6,992 nucleotides of DNA from an uncultured Bacilli bacterium. Its GTDB lineage: Bacteria > Bacillota_I > Bacilli_A > RF39 > UBA660. This document shows, piece after piece, positions 6,352-6,992 of this stretch. The notes under the pieces are model-generated. The model ran no database searches. It saw only the letters and a list, made by a program, of their open reading frames with translations, and was not told the DNA's origin. How positions within the stretch are numbered: the first letter of the stretch is position 1; every line of letters starts with the position of its first letter. The position numbers were made by a program, and so were the translations under genes. The DNA lies in NCBI GenBank assembly GCA_934133015.1, contig CAKPAQ010000045.1, positions 1 through 6,992 on the forward strand. Reading direction: 5' to 3'.

Positions 6352-6992
6352 ACTTATTCCAAGAACTAATGTGTAAAGAGGCTCCATGTCCTTGATTACC
6401 ATTAGATGTTGTCCAAGTTCCAGTTTTTCCTACTTGAATAGTTATGGTTGTTGGCTTAACACTATTTCCGCCATCTTCACCAGCGATTACAACGGTAACA
6501 GATGTGTATTGTGGTTGAGATGATGCGGTTCCTGTTACTAATTCACCATTTACCCAAGCTGTCTTTCCTTCAATAATATCAGCAGCTGTTGCGGTAGCTG
6601 GAGTTTGTTCTTTTAATGTTTTGGCTGTTACTACTCCACCACTTGTGTAGCCACTTGGAATTGTATAACTTTCTCCGGCTCCTATTGTTTTATTTATTGT
6701 ACCATTGTTTGGCATAGTTCCTGTTATTTTAGCTCCGTTTACCCAGGCTGTTTGACCCGTTAATATTTGATTAGCTGTTGCGGTCGCACTTGTTTGATTT
6801 GATAAAGCAGTAGCTGTTACTTTACCACTTCCATTATGGAATCCTTTAGGAATTGTATAACTTTCTCCGGCACTTAGGGTTTTAGTTATGGCCCCATTAT
6901 TTTTCATAGTTCCACTTACTAGACTTCCATTTACCCAAGCACTATATCCTGTTAATATTGTATCACTTGTAGCGTTTGCTCCAGTTGGACTA
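6350..6992 (-). CDS. repeat-bearing surface-type protein, 5' end outside the window (paralogue of the 516-residue prepilin-like protein)
   Basis: The frame is open to the window edge: 28 codons (SPTGANATSDTILTG, then AWVNGSLVSGT) precede the first ATG at 6907. That ATG is therefore an internal Met in the GTMKNNG motif, not a start, and 213 residues are visible. They contain repeat units of 64 and 63 residues and a third partial unit. The cap (about 162-213) is rich in Thr, Val and Gly (VTVVIAGEDGG, TITIQVGKTGTW, GHGASLHISSWNK). It has no cysteine and is unlike the cap of the neighbouring gene. The first visible residues match 316-343 of that neighbour almost exactly, so the missing N-terminus may also be prepilin plus Ig-like; this is inference. 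A surface adhesin or filament role is plausible. A prophage tail-type protein is the main alternative, because I recall similar repeats there. Confidence 0.75.
   Translation of the reverse strand, partial: SPTGANATSDTILTGYSAWVNGSLVSGTMKNNGAITKTLSAGESYTIPKGFHNGSGKVTATALSNQTSATATANQILTGQTAWVNGAKITGTMPNNGTINKTIGAGESYTIPSGYTSGGVVTAKTLKEQTPATATAADIIEGKTAWVNGELVTGTASSQPQYTSVTVVIAGEDGGNSVKPTTITIQVGKTGTWTTSNGNQGHGASLHISSWNK
6527..6577 (-). repeat. partial third repeat unit in the repeat protein
   Basis: This encodes IIEGKTAWVNGELVTGT and then stops matching the repeat pattern, passing into a short linker and the C-terminal cap. It corresponds to the partial unit at 4809-4862 of the neighbouring gene. 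Confidence 0.7.
6578..6766 (-). repeat. 63-residue repeat unit B in the repeat protein
   Basis: The unit runs from ILTGQTAWVNG through GTMPNNGTINKTIGAGESYTI and GYTSGGVV to ATATAAD. It is one residue shorter than unit A, in the HNGSGKV/TSGGVV segment. Its DNA is clearly more diverged from unit A than unit A is from the neighbouring gene's unit. Confidence 0.8.
6767..6958 (-). repeat. 64-residue repeat unit A in the repeat protein
   Basis: The unit runs from ILTGYSAWVNG through GTMKNNGAITKTL, SYTIPKGFHNGSGKV and a Thr/Ala-rich tail to ATATANQ. It is the counterpart of the unit at 4863-5054, with which most of it shares near-identical DNA. Confidence 0.8.
6815..6992 (-). repeat. direct DNA repeat, copy 2 (continues past the window)
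   Basis: This is the partner of 4911-5088, in the same orientation and without gaps, with 14 mismatches in 178 bases and none in the last 77. Below 6815 the similarity stops abruptly at DNA level although the encoded repeat pattern continues. Confidence 0.9.

Noticed and set aside
6905..6907. ATG as the start of the repeat protein
   Set aside because: The frame continues upstream to the window edge with residues homologous to the neighbouring gene. There is no ribosome site, and the Met is part of the GTM-NNG repeat motif.
4863..6992. Repeats as a CRISPR array or insertion sequence
   Set aside because: The repeats are long, in frame, coding and without short regular spacers. No terminal inverted repeats or transposase are visible.

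Overview
The window is AT-rich DNA read almost entirely from the minus strand. The standard code is used: tryptophans are TGG, and both TAA and TAG act as stops. Shine-Dalgarno sites of the GGTG/AGGAG type, sigma-A-like promoters, a peptidoglycan transpeptidase with PASTA domains, acetate kinase and a Cse60-family small protein all point to a low-GC, walled Bacillota. A gut-type Bacilli lineage such as Erysipelotrichales or RF39 relatives is plausible, but nothing here fixes the taxon.

Layout in the direction of transcription, from high to low coordinates. (1) 6350-6992 is the 3' part of a repeat-bearing surface-type protein whose 5' end lies outside the window. A hairpin terminator overlaps its stop codon. 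(2) 6105-6278 is a 57-residue gene of the Cse60 family. (3) 4485-6035 is a 516-residue protein with a type IV prepilin-like N-terminus, two probable Ig-like domains, a 64-residue repeat shared with gene 1, and a Cys/His-rich C-terminal cap. It has its own strong promoter. (4) 3197-4375 is acetate kinase with its own extended -10 promoter and terminator. (5) 917-3082 is a class B penicillin-binding protein with two PASTA domains and its own promoter. (6) 152-886 is a small polytopic membrane protein of the CmpB-like 'putative ABC-transporter type IV' family. It starts 30 nt after the PBP gene and ends in a terminator. (7) 1-139 has no intact gene, only a weak hint of a broken reading frame.

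The most interesting part is the right third. Two adjacent prepilin/surface-type genes share a direct DNA repeat of about 178 bp that is 92% identical and 77 bp perfect up to the window edge. They end in unrelated C-terminal caps. This looks like a duplicated, module-shuffled surface protein locus with a small Cse60-type gene between the copies. The rest (ackA, PBP, membrane protein) is ordinary chromosomal housekeeping. No pilus assembly ATPase, platform protein or prepilin peptidase gene lies in the window, so how the pilin-like proteins are exported or assembled cannot be judged here.
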